From Vreelandella andesensis (GTDB lineage: Bacteria > Pseudomonadota > Gammaproteobacteria > Pseudomonadales > Halomonadaceae): 64,000 bases of DNA. The translations under genes and the position numbers were made by a program. The stretch covers positions 372,145 to 436,144 of the forward strand of contig NZ_RZHG01000019.1 in the NCBI RefSeq assembly GCF_003989795.1, in the 5' to 3' direction. Position 1 is the stretch's first letter; the number at the start of each line of letters is the position of its first letter. The notes beneath the pieces were generated by a model that did no database searches, had not been told where the DNA came from, and saw only the letters and a program-made list of their open reading frames with translations. Shown here piece after piece: positions 17,207 to 26,544 of the stretch.

Positions 17207-18394
17207 ATGACTCAGCCATCCGATGACGCAGGTCGTCTTTCCTTGCCGCCGGTCGAAGAGATCGCCGCCGCGATCACCTCTGAGGGCACTGGTGCCGATC
17301 CTGAACTTGAGGCCATGGCTGACCGCTTTGTCACGGAGATTCTTGCTGAAGGTGACGAGGCGTCGGTGGTTAACCAGCGTCGTGCGGTGGACGAAATGGG
17401 GCTTGAACTGCAGCAACAGGCCGCACATCGCAGTGCCATGCTACAGACACCGCTGCGCCAGCTGGCGCATCAAGGTGATGAAGGCGGGCCTGTCGCTAAG
17501 GCGCTGACGGATCTGCGCGGGCGCATGGAAGGGCTCGACCCTACTCGTCATCGTTTGGCACCCACCGTCCTAGATCGCGTTATGGCGATTATTCCCGGTC
17601 TTGATAGCCGCCTGCAGCGCTACTTTCGCAAGTTTGAGAACGCGCAGCAGGCGCTGGATGCGATCATTGACGAGCTGGAGGGTGGTCGCGACATGTTGCA
17701 TCGTGACAACCTCACCCTGAACGACGACCAGCAAGCACTGAGGAAAATTCTGACGCAATTGAACCGCCAGATTGCTTTGGGCCGCCTGATTGATCGCCGC
17801 CTGCAAGACGACATCGCCGCACGCGCTGCCGATGATCCTCGGCGTCATTTCCTTGAGGAGGAGATGCTCTTTCCTCTTCGCCAGCGCATTGTCGACCTTC
17901 AGCAACAACTGGCCGTTAGCCAGCAAGGCGTGCTGGCGCTGGAAGTGATCATTCGCAACAACCGAGAACTAATGCGTGGCGTGGACAGAGCCATTAACGT
18001 CACCGTTTCGGCCCTTACTGTGGCGGTCACCGTGGCCATGGGAATGGCCAATCAGCGCCTGGTGCTGGATCGCATTGAAGCGCTTAATACCACCACCTCG
18101 CAGATGATTGGCGGCACTGCCAAGGCGCTGCGCCAGCAGGGTGTGGATATCCAGAAGCGAGCGTCCTCAGCCATGCTCGACATGCACCTGCTTGAAGAAG
18201 CGTTCGGTGATGTTATGGGGGCCATTGATGACCTCTCGACGTATCGTCGGGAGGCACTGCCTAAGCTGGATGAGCAGATCGATCGTTTGGCGACCTTGTC
18301 CAGGCAGGGCAGCGCCTCCATCGAGCGCCTTCGCGAAGGGAGCGAATCGCACCTGCAAGATGGCCGCTTTGATCAATCCTCACCAACCCAATAA
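17207..18394 (+). CDS. TelA/KlaA-family toxic anion resistance protein
   Basis: This 395-residue cytoplasmic protein is largely helical and matches the TelA family over its length, with the characteristic PGLDSRLQRYFRKFENAQ, LTQLNRQIALGRLID and IIRNNRELMRGVDRAINVT segments and the C-terminal NTTTSQMIGGTAKALRQQG. Family members are linked to tellurite and other envelope stress resistance, but their biochemistry is unclear. ATG 17207 has GGAG 6 nt upstream, and the ATG at 17201 abuts the ribosome site and is less likely. The upstream membrane coiled-coil gene is probably its partner. The brkB-like gene is convergent 11 bp beyond the stop. Confidence 0.82.
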   Translation: MTQPSDDAGRLSLPPVEEIAAAITSEGTGADPELEAMADRFVTEILAEGDEASVVNQRRAVDEMGLELQQQAAHRSAMLQTPLRQLAHQGDEGGPVAKALTDLRGRMEGLDPTRHRLAPTVLDRVMAIIPGLDSRLQRYFRKFENAQQALDAIIDELEGGRDMLHRDNLTLNDDQQALRKILTQLNRQIALGRLIDRRLQDDIAARAADDPRRHFLEEEMLFPLRQRIVDLQQQLAVSQQGVLALEVIIRNNRELMRGVDRAINVTVSALTVAVTVAMGMANQRLVLDRIEALNTTTSQMIGGTAKALRQQGVDIQKRASSAMLDMHLLEEAFGDVMGAIDDLSTYRREALPKLDEQIDRLATLSRQGSASIERLREGSESHLQDGRFDQSSPTQ

Positions 18395-18405
18395 AACCGA
18401 GCGTC

Positions 18406-19332
18406 TTAATCAACGTGGGTAATGGGCTGGCGGTCGGGATCAATATGCCAAGGTAGGCCAAGGCGGGTGTTGCGCTCTAGCTCGGCAATCACTTGGGCAC
18501 CCAGCAATAAAATGATGGCGCCGACTTCCAGGCTGATCAGCACAATCACCAGCGTTGCTAAGGAGCCGTAAACGGCGTTGACGAACGAGAGGTGGGTAAA
18601 ATAGTAGACCAGTATCAGCCGCACGCCTTCCCATAGTAGTGCCGCGACGAACCCACCAATTATCGCTCGGCGTAACGCGATACGCACCACCGGCAGCACT
18701 TTATAGATAGCGCTGAACAACAAGAAAACGCCAGCAAAACTGAATAAGTTAAGTGCTGTTTCGGATAAACCTGCAAACGGTAATTCTCGCTCAAACAGCG
18801 CTATCATCAGCGTATTGAGTGAGCTGGCTAATGTGACCACCAGTGTTAAGGCCATTAATCCCGCGCCTAGCACTAACATGAAGGCGTAAGGCAGCATCAC
18901 CGATACCCACGCACTACGCTTGATATGGGTGCTCTCTGTTGCATGGAAGATAATCGCTAAAGCATCTTCGAGCATGCGAAAGGCGAAGGAACTGAAGACC
19001 AGTAGAATGGGTAAGCTAAGAATGCCGATGACGTCGCGGGACTCCAGTAGGCCGCGAACGGCGTCCATCAATACCTCGGCATGGGCGGGTGCTAGGTGGC
19101 GTGCTTGCACGGCAAGAACGTTCAGTAAGTGCTGTTGGTCTACCACTTGTGTCAGCAGCACGACCAGCACCGCAAATAGCGGCACGATGGAAAGCAAAAT
19201 GTTGTAACCCACCCCACCCGCTAGCAGGATGCCGCGGTTCCTTAAGAAATGACACAGTACACGCCAGGCGAATAGAGCCAGCCGAGGCAGCAGGAGAAGT
19301 AAGGCATTAAGTACGGTTTGGTTGCGCCCCAT
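18406..19332 (-). CDS. YihY/BrkB-family inner-membrane protein
   Basis: This 308-residue polytopic membrane protein has about six helices. It fits the YihY/BrkB (UPF0761) family: an N-terminal GGVGYNILLSIVPLFAVLVV segment, central FVAALLWEGVRLILVYY and C-terminal YGSLATLVIVLISLEVGAIILLLGAQ. The function of the family is unsettled (it was once called ribonuclease BN, and virulence factor in Bordetella). The start has AAGGAGG 10-12 nt upstream. It is convergent with the TelA gene and no operon is apparent. Confidence 0.82.
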   Translation of the reverse strand: MGRNQTVLNALLLLLPRLALFAWRVLCHFLRNRGILLAGGVGYNILLSIVPLFAVLVVLLTQVVDQQHLLNVLAVQARHLAPAHAEVLMDAVRGLLESRDVIGILSLPILLVFSSFAFRMLEDALAIIFHATESTHIKRSAWVSVMLPYAFMLVLGAGLMALTLVVTLASSLNTLMIALFERELPFAGLSETALNLFSFAGVFLLFSAIYKVLPVVRIALRRAIIGGFVAALLWEGVRLILVYYFTHLSFVNAVYGSLATLVIVLISLEVGAIILLLGAQVIAELERNTRLGLPWHIDPDRQPITHVD

Positions 19333-19720
19333 CGCTTGCCATCCTCCTTTTGCGCCAATGCTGTGCCTTGGCGGTTTGATTGTTCAGCGACAACACTGTT
19401 CAGAGATAGACTGACGCACAGGCCAGCAAAATGATAGGCAACGATCAGATTTGTGCCTATTCCTGCCATAGCGATTCGGTGCTGGCGACGGCAGAAGCCA
19501 TTGCGAGTAGGCCATGTTTGATGATTGTTAAAAAAGTGGGAAGGCGTGTTAAACGACGACAGAAAAGCCGTTTCTTCAGTCAAGAAAAGTAAGGGATTAA
19601 GGCAAGTAAAGAAACCTAATTTTATATCAGATTAGCCGGTGTATACGTTTCCCTGTTGGTCTTCAAGCACAAGTTTAATTACGCGTAATCACTTACTGAG
19701 CAGCTAAAATATCAAGAACC
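19333..19720. other. Intergenic region without recognised content
   Basis: About 390 bp between the brkB-like start and the end of the LysR gene. I see no supported gene, repeat or clear terminator in it. Confidence 0.4.
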
Positions 19721-20626
19721 TTAAACCACCGGGGGACTTTGATGCATCAGGTTCCAGAGTGTGTCGACAGGTAATGTATCTTCCCCAGTTCGACGATAAC
19801 ACGCCACTACGAGTCTAGGGCCACCGAGCAAGTCAATTAATGATATAAGTTTACCTGATATCAGATCGTCTTCAATCAGACCACTTGGCAACCAACTGAC
19901 CCCAAGTCCCGCCAACGTAAGTTCGCGCATCCCGATAGTAAAGGACGTTTCGCATACCAGTTCGGTATCGTAGCGTCGCTGAAGATTGAGAAGATATGGG
20001 CTTGCCAGAGTACTGCCCATAAAGCTATCCGCACTGTATCCGATCAGTGGTAGATGTGATTGATTTTCAATGTTAAATAAAGGTTTGCCAAAACGATTCG
20101 ATGCGCAAACAGGAATTAATTGCTCTGTCCCGAGGTGAATCCGCTCAATTTCCTCATCATCAAAGCTTAATGGGACCCCTTCTAGTTCGCTACATAACAA
20201 TAGGTCAGCTTCCCCTCGCTGGAAGTTGCATATGCACTCACTGCGGTCAGAAGATCGAACTTGTAAACGTGTGTCAGGTGCATTTTGGCGGAAATAACGC
20301 AAAAGTCGTGGTAAGTAACTCACCATAAGCGTGTGTTGGGTCGTCAGAATCGCACGAGGGCCATGTAAGGCATCTGCTCGAATGCGACTACGCATGGCAT
20401 AGAGATGTGCCAACCAGTCTCGCATAGCCCCTTCATAGGCGTTCGCATGAGCCGTCAATGTTAATCGTGATGAGTGGCGATCAATCAGTTCAACCCCTAA
20501 CCATTCTTCCAGTTGCCTTATACGCCTTGAAAATGCTGGCTGGGTGACATGCCTTAGTTCGGCGGCTTGGGAAAAGGTGCCAGCATCAATAAGAGCAAGA
20601 AAGTCTTCTATCCACTCAATTTTCAT
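19721..20626 (-). CDS. LysR-family regulator divergent from cuyA-like gene
   Basis: This 301-residue LysR regulator has the N-terminal helix-turn-helix FSQAAELRHVTQPAFSRRIR (about residues 18-37) and an effector domain (about 92-290). It is transcribed away from the PLP sulfo-lyase gene across a 211-bp space, the usual arrangement for a LysR protein that controls its divergent operon. I infer control of the cysteate/TRAP cluster by a sulfonate or amino acid effector. The start follows from the MKIEWIEDFLALID beginning, typical of this family. Confidence 0.85.
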   Translation of the reverse strand: MKIEWIEDFLALIDAGTFSQAAELRHVTQPAFSRRIRQLEEWLGVELIDRHSSRLTLTAHANAYEGAMRDWLAHLYAMRSRIRADALHGPRAILTTQHTLMVSYLPRLLRYFRQNAPDTRLQVRSSDRSECICNFQRGEADLLLCSELEGVPLSFDDEEIERIHLGTEQLIPVCASNRFGKPLFNIENQSHLPLIGYSADSFMGSTLASPYLLNLQRRYDTELVCETSFTIGMRELTLAGLGVSWLPSGLIEDDLISGKLISLIDLLGGPRLVVACYRRTGEDTLPVDTLWNLMHQSPPVV

Positions 20627-20837
20627 ATGTAAGTTCTGGGATGGTCATAAGTTTCAGGATTTATTTCCTTGTATGCAAAAAACTAATCAAGACTAATGAT
20701 CTTGGCATTGGTTTGCATTACGGGCAACTAATAACCTTCAGTAAGACCGACTGGTGATGAACAAGAGTTCACAGTCCTATTGAAGCGGTCATTTAGAGAG
20801 CACGCTTATGCAAACAACTAATCGCCTGGAGGCTCAT

Positions 20838-21854
20838 ATGCATCTTTCCCGCTTTCCCCGTGTCCGGTTGGGCCACATGTCGACACCCCTTGAACCGATG
20901 GATAACCTGAGCCGCTTATTAGGAGGCCCACGGCTGTGGATCAAACGTGATGATTGCACAGGCTTGTCCACTGGCGGTAATAAAACACGTAAATTGGAGT
21001 TTTTGATGGCGGATGCCATCGATAAAGGCGCTGATACGATTATCACGCAAGGGGCAACGCAGTCTAACCATGCTCGCCAGACGGTTGCTGCTGCCTGCAA
21101 ACTGGGCCTTGAGTGCCACATTCTGCTAGAAGATAGAACAGGAAGCGATGACACCGCCTATAACTACAACGGTAACGTTTTTCTGGATCAGTTGCATGGC
21201 GCCACTGTCAGCAAGCGCCCAGGTGGGGCTGATATGGCGGCGGAAATGGAAATTTTGGCAAGTGAATTAAAAGCCAAAGGTAAGTCGCCGTACATCATTC
21301 CTGGCGGTGGTTCCAATGAAATCGGGGCGCTTGGTTATGTCAATGCCGCGCTTGAACTTCTTGCTCAAGCGAATGAAATGGGCCTTCAAGTGGATCACCT
21401 GGTGCATGCGACAGGTAGTGCAGGTACTCAGGCGGGCCTTGTGACTGGATTAGCGGCCTGTAATTCAGGTATTCCCGTTCTGGGGATTGGCGTTCGTGCG
21501 CCGAAAGATAAACAGGAAGCCAACGTTTTCGCTCTGGCTCAGAAAACAGAAGCGAAGCTTGGTTTGTCTGGCGTTGTCTCTCGGGAAGACGTTGTTGCTA
21601 ACTGTGATTATGTTGGTGACGGCTATGGAATTCCTACAGAAAGCATGGTCGAAGCAGTCACCTTACTCGCTCGTCATGAAGGCATTCTGCTCGACCCGGT
21701 TTACTCCGGTAAAGGTATGGCAGGTTTGATTGATCTGATTCGCCAAGGGCATTTTAAAGAAGGCGAAAATATTGTCTTTTTACATACTGGTGGCAGCGTG
21801 GCGCTGTTTGGATATCCCGAAGCGTTCGGTTTTCCCGACTATATGGCTGGATAA
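20838..21854 (+). CDS. cuyA: PLP-dependent L-cysteate sulfo-lyase / D-cysteine desulfhydrase
   Basis: This 338-residue fold-type II PLP enzyme is of the D-cysteine desulfhydrase/ACC deaminase family. The PLP lysine is in [14 protein letters not shown], the substrate loop is [17 protein letters not shown] and the phosphate loop GSAGTQAG. CuyA from Silicibacter pomeroyi belongs to this family, converts L-cysteate to pyruvate, sulfite and ammonium, and is genetically linked to an exporter (CuyZ). Here a CuyZ/YeiH-type exporter closes the same gene run, so CuyA is the better label than desulfhydrase, though sequence alone cannot exclude the latter. ATG 20838 with GGAGG 5 nt upstream fits the family N terminus. 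The ATG at 20808 would add ten residues. Confidence 0.72.
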   Translation: MHLSRFPRVRLGHMSTPLEPMDNLSRLLGGPRLWIKRDDCTGLSTGGNKTRKLEFLMADAIDKGADTIITQGATQSNHARQTVAAACKLGLECHILLEDRTGSDDTAYNYNGNVFLDQLHGATVSKRPGGADMAAEMEILASELKAKGKSPYIIPGGGSNEIGALGYVNAALELLAQANEMGLQVDHLVHATGSAGTQAGLVTGLAACNSGIPVLGIGVRAPKDKQEANVFALAQKTEAKLGLSGVVSREDVVANCDYVGDGYGIPTESMVEAVTLLARHEGILLDPVYSGKGMAGLIDLIRQGHFKEGENIVFLHTGGSVALFGYPEAFGFPDYMAG

Positions 21855-22048
21855 AATGAAGAATATAGTTTGGTTTTAAATATCCAATAAATTGAATTAA
21901 TTTTTTAACTATAAGTAAATCGATAAAATAATATAAAAATATCAGCACGCCACCTAAGAAATACTATATCAACTGTAATAGTTTTTATAGTTCTCAGGGA
22001 ATTTTGGCAATGGATGCCAAGTAAATAAAAACAGACAGAGGTGTTGAA

Positions 22049-23053
22049 ATGAAAGATTTACACAAGACAGCAAGCCGTTTTTCTGCGACAACCATTGCGG
22101 GTCTGCTTTGCTTGATGGCACTGCCAGCTTCCGCCCAAACAGCGATAAAAATTGCTCACCCCAATGTGCCGGATCACCCAATGGGTCAGGCTTTCAGCTA
22201 TTTTGAAGAGCTTGTTGAAAGTCGGAGTAATGGTGAATTTGAGGTTGATGTCTACCATAGCAGCCAATTTGGTAACTTTGATAGCGTTGTACAAGGTCTG
22301 CAAACAGGCATGCTTCAAATGGGGTCTGCTTCCACCCCTAATCTGGCACCGTTTTCTAATGATTTCCTTATCTTTGATATGCCCTTCCTGTTCCCCAGCT
22401 ATGAAGCGGCAGACATGATAACGGACGGGCCGATTGGTCGAACCGCCGCTCAGGCACTTTCTGAAACTGGCATTATCGGCTTGGGATATATTGATATAGG
22501 CTTTCGCCATATTTTCAATAATAAACGTTCGGTTGAAACCATATCGGATCTTGAAGGACTTAAGATCCGCTCAACGCCAAGTAGTGCACATATAGCAACG
22601 CTGGAGTTGTTAGGAATTAACCCTACACCGATCTCATGGAATGAAGTTTACACAGCTCTGCAACAAGGAACCGTCGATGGCATTGATATCGATTTGAATC
22701 TTGCCTGGTTTAATAACTTCCATGAAGTTAATAAAAATTTGACGCTAGTCAGAAGCCTATATAGCCCGCACTTGGTGATGATTAGCCAGAATTTTTACGA
22801 TTCGCTTGATCCAAATGATCAGATTATGATTTCGGAAGCATTTGCTGAAATGAAACTTTATCAGCGTAAATTGATTCGTGAAAATGAAGAAATGATTATT
22901 GGAGAAATGGAAAAAGCAGGCGTTAATATCGTAGAACTTAGTGAAGAGGAACGCGCTGAATGGGCTGCTGCCACCCAAGGTGTTTACGATCAGTTTGAAG
23001 ATGAAGTGGGCAGTGACCTCATAGAGCGTGCTCGTGCCACCATGACCGAATAA
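22049..23053 (+). CDS. TRAP transporter substrate-binding protein (DctP family)
   Basis: This 334-residue periplasmic solute receptor has a signal peptide to about residue 30 (LLCLMALPASA before QTAIKIAHPN). It shows the DctP layout with YFEELVESRSNGEFEVDVYHSSQFG near residue 60 and the conserved substrate Arg segment SDLEGLKIRSTPSS near 170. It delivers substrate to the DctQM subunits encoded next. Linkage to a cuyA-like gene and an amidase suggests an organic acid carrying a sulfonate and/or an amide. A hairpin with a T-run directly after the stop should raise binding-protein expression over the permease. Codons are notably AT-rich compared with the kai and hydroxyquinol operons. Confidence 0.9.
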   Translation: MKDLHKTASRFSATTIAGLLCLMALPASAQTAIKIAHPNVPDHPMGQAFSYFEELVESRSNGEFEVDVYHSSQFGNFDSVVQGLQTGMLQMGSASTPNLAPFSNDFLIFDMPFLFPSYEAADMITDGPIGRTAAQALSETGIIGLGYIDIGFRHIFNNKRSVETISDLEGLKIRSTPSSAHIATLELLGINPTPISWNEVYTALQQGTVDGIDIDLNLAWFNNFHEVNKNLTLVRSLYSPHLVMISQNFYDSLDPNDQIMISEAFAEMKLYQRKLIRENEEMIIGEMEKAGVNIVELSEEERAEWAAATQGVYDQFEDEVGSDLIERARATMTE

Positions 23054-23063
23054 GAAAAACTGC

Positions 23064-23100
23064 AATACGGCAGGGGCTCATGGCTCTCTGCCGTATTTTT
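23064..23100 (+). terminator. Intercistronic terminator/attenuator after dctP
   Basis: AATACGGCAG (23064-23073) pairs perfectly with CTGCCGTATT (23088-23097) across a 14-nt loop and is followed by T residues. It lies between the receptor and small membrane subunit genes and probably gives partial termination. Confidence 0.75.
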
Positions 23101-23128
23101 ACAGTATCGAGTCTCATGAGGGGGCAAT

Positions 23129-23632
23129 ATGAAACTATTGCGCTTTATTAATCGATTTGAAGAAATTCTGGCGTCACTGGGCTTGGCTTTCATGGTCATT
23201 CTAATCAGCATGCAGGTTTTTTTTCGCTATGTACTGGGTAGTTCTCTTGGATGGTCGGAAGAGTTAAGCCGTTATGTTCTTATCTGGGCTGTTTATATAG
23301 GTTGTAGCTTTGCAGCAAAAGAAGACCGCCATTTAGAAGTAACCTTTATTCGGTCACTCCTGGGGCCACGTGCCAGGCGATTTGTTATATCACTTTCCTA
23401 TATTGTCACCCTTGCTTTCTGTGGTTTTTGCGTTATTTGGGGCATAGAAATGCTTAATTTCCTTGAGCGCACTGGTCAACGTACACAGACACTCGGTGTA
23501 AGTATTTATTGGGTTTATCTCTCATTGCCTGTGGGTATGGCTTTGATGGGAATACGTATACTACATAGATTATGGCTTGTCGGTATCAAGGGGCAATTGC
23601 CCGACACTAATCTCATAGATAAAACACCTTAG
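23129..23632 (+). CDS. TRAP transporter small membrane subunit (DctQ family)
   Basis: This 167-residue inner-membrane protein has four hydrophobic helices, matching DctQ in size. It contains the family motif region FFRYVLGSSLGWSEELSRYVLIW (about residues 31-53) and AKEDRHLEV. It partners the large DctM subunit. GAGGGGGCAAT precedes the ATG. It is nine bases from dctM. Confidence 0.88.
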   Translation: MKLLRFINRFEEILASLGLAFMVILISMQVFFRYVLGSSLGWSEELSRYVLIWAVYIGCSFAAKEDRHLEVTFIRSLLGPRARRFVISLSYIVTLAFCGFCVIWGIEMLNFLERTGQRTQTLGVSIYWVYLSLPVGMALMGIRILHRLWLVGIKGQLPDTNLIDKTP

Positions 23633-23641
23633 GGGAATCAT

Positions 23642-24919
23642 ATGGACTTTACAGTTGTTATGATCGCAATAACACTATTAGTTCTTCTGGTGTTAAGTGT
23701 TCCTATTGGCGTTGCCTTGGGAATGACGGTTATCGTCGGCATTTTTGCAAGTAACATCCCGGTCACTTTTCTCGCCCAACGACTGATAACATCACTGGAT
23801 TCTTTTCCGCTATTAGCAGTGCCCTTTTTCATCATGGCGGGAGAAATCATGCAAAAGGGCAGCATGGCAAAGCGCCTGCTAACATTTTCCCGCTGTTTAG
23901 TTGGACATATTACCGGTGGCTTGGCGCAGGTCTCGGTCTTGACTAGCTTGTTTTTTGGCGCGTTGAGCGGTTCATCGCCTGCAACAGTGGCTGCTATTGG
24001 TGGGGTGATGATCCCAACCATGAAAAAAGAAGGGTATAGCAGTTCTTATGCTGCAGCGGTCAATACGTCTGCTGGGTGTCTCGGTGTGATGATTCCTCCT
24101 AGTATTCCTTTGATTATTTATGGCACAACCGCTGGCGTTTCTGTGGGTGATTTGTTTATTGCAGGTATTCTGCCTGGTATTTTTGTTGCTGGCGTTCTCA
24201 TGTTCGTTTCTTATGTGATGGCGCGTTATCAAGGACACGGTGTCAAAGAAAACCGCCCCCCAATACGTCAAACCATGCAGGCTTTTAAGCAAGCAATTCA
24301 CGCACTAATGGTGCCCGTTATCGTACTCGGTGGTATCTACGGTGGCATTATGACACCCACCGAAGCAGGTGTGGTTGCTGTGGTTTATGCACTTCTGGCG
24401 GAAGCTTTCCTACTGCGTTCGCTGACGCTGAACCATCTCTGGCAGGTATTGCGTGGCACCGCCCTTACCACCGCGACTATTTTTCTTCTCATCGCCACGG
24501 CCTCCGCCTTGGGGCAGCTGTTGCTGTTCAATAATGTACCCAACCAGATAGTATCGTTTTTAACGGGAATTTCTGAAAATAAGTATATTCTTATGCTGCT
24601 TATTATATTGTTAATGCTGATACTGGGAACCTTTATGGATGCATTGGCTAACATTCTTATATTAACGCCATTGCTTTTACCAGTTGCCAAACAAGCAGGC
24701 TTTGATCCGATACATTTCGGGATTGTCATGATTGTCAGTGTTGCTATCGGTTTTTTGACACCTCCCGTTGGTGTGAATCTTTTTGTTGGTTGTAATATTG
24801 CCAATATAAGTATTGAACGATTAAGTATCGCCGTTCTTCCTTTCCTGGGGGCACTGATCTTGGCTCTGCTGGTATTAGCCTTTGTACCGCAATTAAGTCT
24901 GATTCTTCTGGGCCGGTAA
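23642..24919 (+). CDS. TRAP transporter large membrane subunit (DctM family)
   Basis: This 425-residue permease has about twelve membrane segments and is the ion-coupled transport subunit of the TRAP system. Conserved stretches include SGSSPATVAAIGGVMIP (about 115-131), GCLGVMIPPSIPLIIYG (about 145-161), GIMTPTEAGV and FLTPPVGVNLFVG. It forms the complex with the preceding DctQ and DctP proteins and uses a sodium or proton gradient. An amidase gene starts 30 bp later, probably in the same transcript. Confidence 0.9.
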   Translation: MDFTVVMIAITLLVLLVLSVPIGVALGMTVIVGIFASNIPVTFLAQRLITSLDSFPLLAVPFFIMAGEIMQKGSMAKRLLTFSRCLVGHITGGLAQVSVLTSLFFGALSGSSPATVAAIGGVMIPTMKKEGYSSSYAAAVNTSAGCLGVMIPPSIPLIIYGTTAGVSVGDLFIAGILPGIFVAGVLMFVSYVMARYQGHGVKENRPPIRQTMQAFKQAIHALMVPVIVLGGIYGGIMTPTEAGVVAVVYALLAEAFLLRSLTLNHLWQVLRGTALTTATIFLLIATASALGQLLLFNNVPNQIVSFLTGISENKYILMLLIILLMLILGTFMDALANILILTPLLLPVAKQAGFDPIHFGIVMIVSVAIGFLTPPVGVNLFVGCNIANISIERLSIAVLPFLGALILALLVLAFVPQLSLILLGR

Positions 24920-24949
24920 ACACAATATTTACATAAAAGGTTTAGTAAA

Positions 24950-26326
24950 ATGACAACTGTATCTGATGATCCGTTAAAAAAAGGACTGATTGATTTTGCC
25001 AGGCGGCTGCGTTCGGGTCATACATCGGCTAGAGCCGTGACAGAAGCGTATCTTTCACGTATCGAGAGCCTAAATCCAACGTTTGATGCCTATATCCATG
25101 TGGATGCTGATCAGGCTCTTAAAACGGCAACTGCCTTGGATAACTTACTCTCAGCAGGTGTTGATCTAGGACCATTAATGGGCGTGCCAGTCGCCGTTAA
25201 GGATTTATTTGCAGTTGCAGGTATGCCGGTAAAAGCAGGCTCTAACCTGGATTTAACTGATTGTATTGGCCCTGAAGGACCTTTTATCAAATCACTTAGG
25301 CAGGCGGGTTGTGTATTTCTTGGTAAAACAAGAAGTATAGAATTTGCGGCGGGTGCCCAGAATCTGATTCATCCAACGCCTTGGAACCCTTGTGATATGA
25401 GCACACCCAGAACGCCAGGAGGTTCCAGCCATGGTTCTGCTGTGGCAGTTGCCGCAGGGCTGTGCGGGTTTGCTATTGGCTCTGATACCGGAGGGTCAGT
25501 TAGGCAACCAGCGGCCTTGTGCGGCATTGTGGGATTGAAAACTTCATATGGCATCTGGTCGACAGAAGGAGTGTTTCCTCTGTGTCCCTCAATGGATACC
25601 GTGGGGCTGTTAACTGCCAGTACGGAGGATGCTTCAACCGTGTATGCAGCGCTGGTAGATGATAAGGCGGCTTCTGGCGTAAAACTGACTGGAATTAGAC
25701 TCGGCGTACCTGAGCCAGAATGCATGGACACTATGGATGCTGACGTTGCAGATAGGTTTAAATTATCCCTCCAACATCTGCAAAACGCAGGTGTTGAGCT
25801 TGTTCCAATAACATGGCCAACAGAGCAGGAGCAGCAGGATATTAAAGCTATTTATGCGGGTATGGTGCCAGCCGATCTTTTGACCACATTGGGAAACGAG
25901 CGTTTCCAGAGTCAGCGACATGCCATTGATCCTGTTGCGGTTCAGCGTCTTGAAGGCGGTGTGGGGTTAGCTGCTACGGAGTACATTCGTTTGCAGCGTA
26001 TGCAAAAACGGCTGGCTGAACTTGCTCGTGATCGAATTCAGGGGCTGGATGGTATTGTCAGTCCGACTACACCCCTGACGCCCCAGGCAGTGAAAAACGT
26101 CAGCAAAAGCGTTGCTACAGCTTCAGACTTTGTTGCGCGCAGTCTGAGTTATACCCGAGCTGCTAACGTATATGATATGTGCGCAATGACTATTCCAATA
26201 CCCGGTGATCCAGGCAGTATGCCGGTGGGTTTGCAGCTTACCTGCGCATCGCAGGAAGAAAGCAAGCTCTTGAGTCTTGCAAATTCTGTTTCGCACATCA
26301 TGTTAAATAAAACCAGGATTAAATGA
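24950..26326 (+). CDS. Amidase-signature family amidohydrolase
   Basis: This 458-residue soluble enzyme has the amidase-signature triad: Lys in VAVKDLFAVAG (about residue 84), cis-Ser in GGSSHGSAVAVAAG and nucleophilic Ser in GSDTGGSVRQPAALCG (about 182). It is related to GatA but lacks gatB/gatC neighbours, so a catabolic amidase is more likely than a tRNA amidotransferase subunit. Its place between TRAP and exporter genes suggests that it hydrolyses an imported amide or N-acyl compound to a substrate of the CuyA-like enzyme. The substrate is unknown. Confidence 0.85.
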   Translation: MTTVSDDPLKKGLIDFARRLRSGHTSARAVTEAYLSRIESLNPTFDAYIHVDADQALKTATALDNLLSAGVDLGPLMGVPVAVKDLFAVAGMPVKAGSNLDLTDCIGPEGPFIKSLRQAGCVFLGKTRSIEFAAGAQNLIHPTPWNPCDMSTPRTPGGSSHGSAVAVAAGLCGFAIGSDTGGSVRQPAALCGIVGLKTSYGIWSTEGVFPLCPSMDTVGLLTASTEDASTVYAALVDDKAASGVKLTGIRLGVPEPECMDTMDADVADRFKLSLQHLQNAGVELVPITWPTEQEQQDIKAIYAGMVPADLLTTLGNERFQSQRHAIDPVAVQRLEGGVGLAATEYIRLQRMQKRLAELARDRIQGLDGIVSPTTPLTPQAVKNVSKSVATASDFVARSLSYTRAANVYDMCAMTIPIPGDPGSMPVGLQLTCASQEESKLLSLANSVSHIMLNKTRIK

Positions 26327-26481
26327 TGTTTGATAAATAAAATGTTTAAAAATTATATAAAGTATATTTGCCTTGGGTGGTGTTCTAAGCGATATATAAA
26401 ATAATTTAAATCTCTTTATTTCTGCTGCTGATATTATTTATTGTTAATTTTTTAAACTAAACCCTTTACGCGAACATCTTC

Positions 26482-26504
26482 ACGACCCGATTTAATCGGG
26501 TCGT
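26482..26504 (+). promoter_or_regulatory. Perfect hairpin upstream of exporter gene
   Basis: ACGACCCGAT and ATCGGGTCGT form a perfect 10-bp stem with a TTA loop, 41 bp before the exporter start. No T-run follows, so it may be an operator, an mRNA-stabilising hairpin or a partial terminator for the amidase transcript. Confidence 0.5.
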
Positions 26505-26544
26505 CGCTTCGCTTATGCATCCATCATAAATCGGAGGCGCATTA

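Noticed and set aside
20838..21854. Annotation as ACC deaminase
   Set aside because: Family overlap exists, but linkage to a CuyZ/YeiH exporter and a TRAP importer favours cysteate sulfo-lyase or D-cysteine desulfhydrase.
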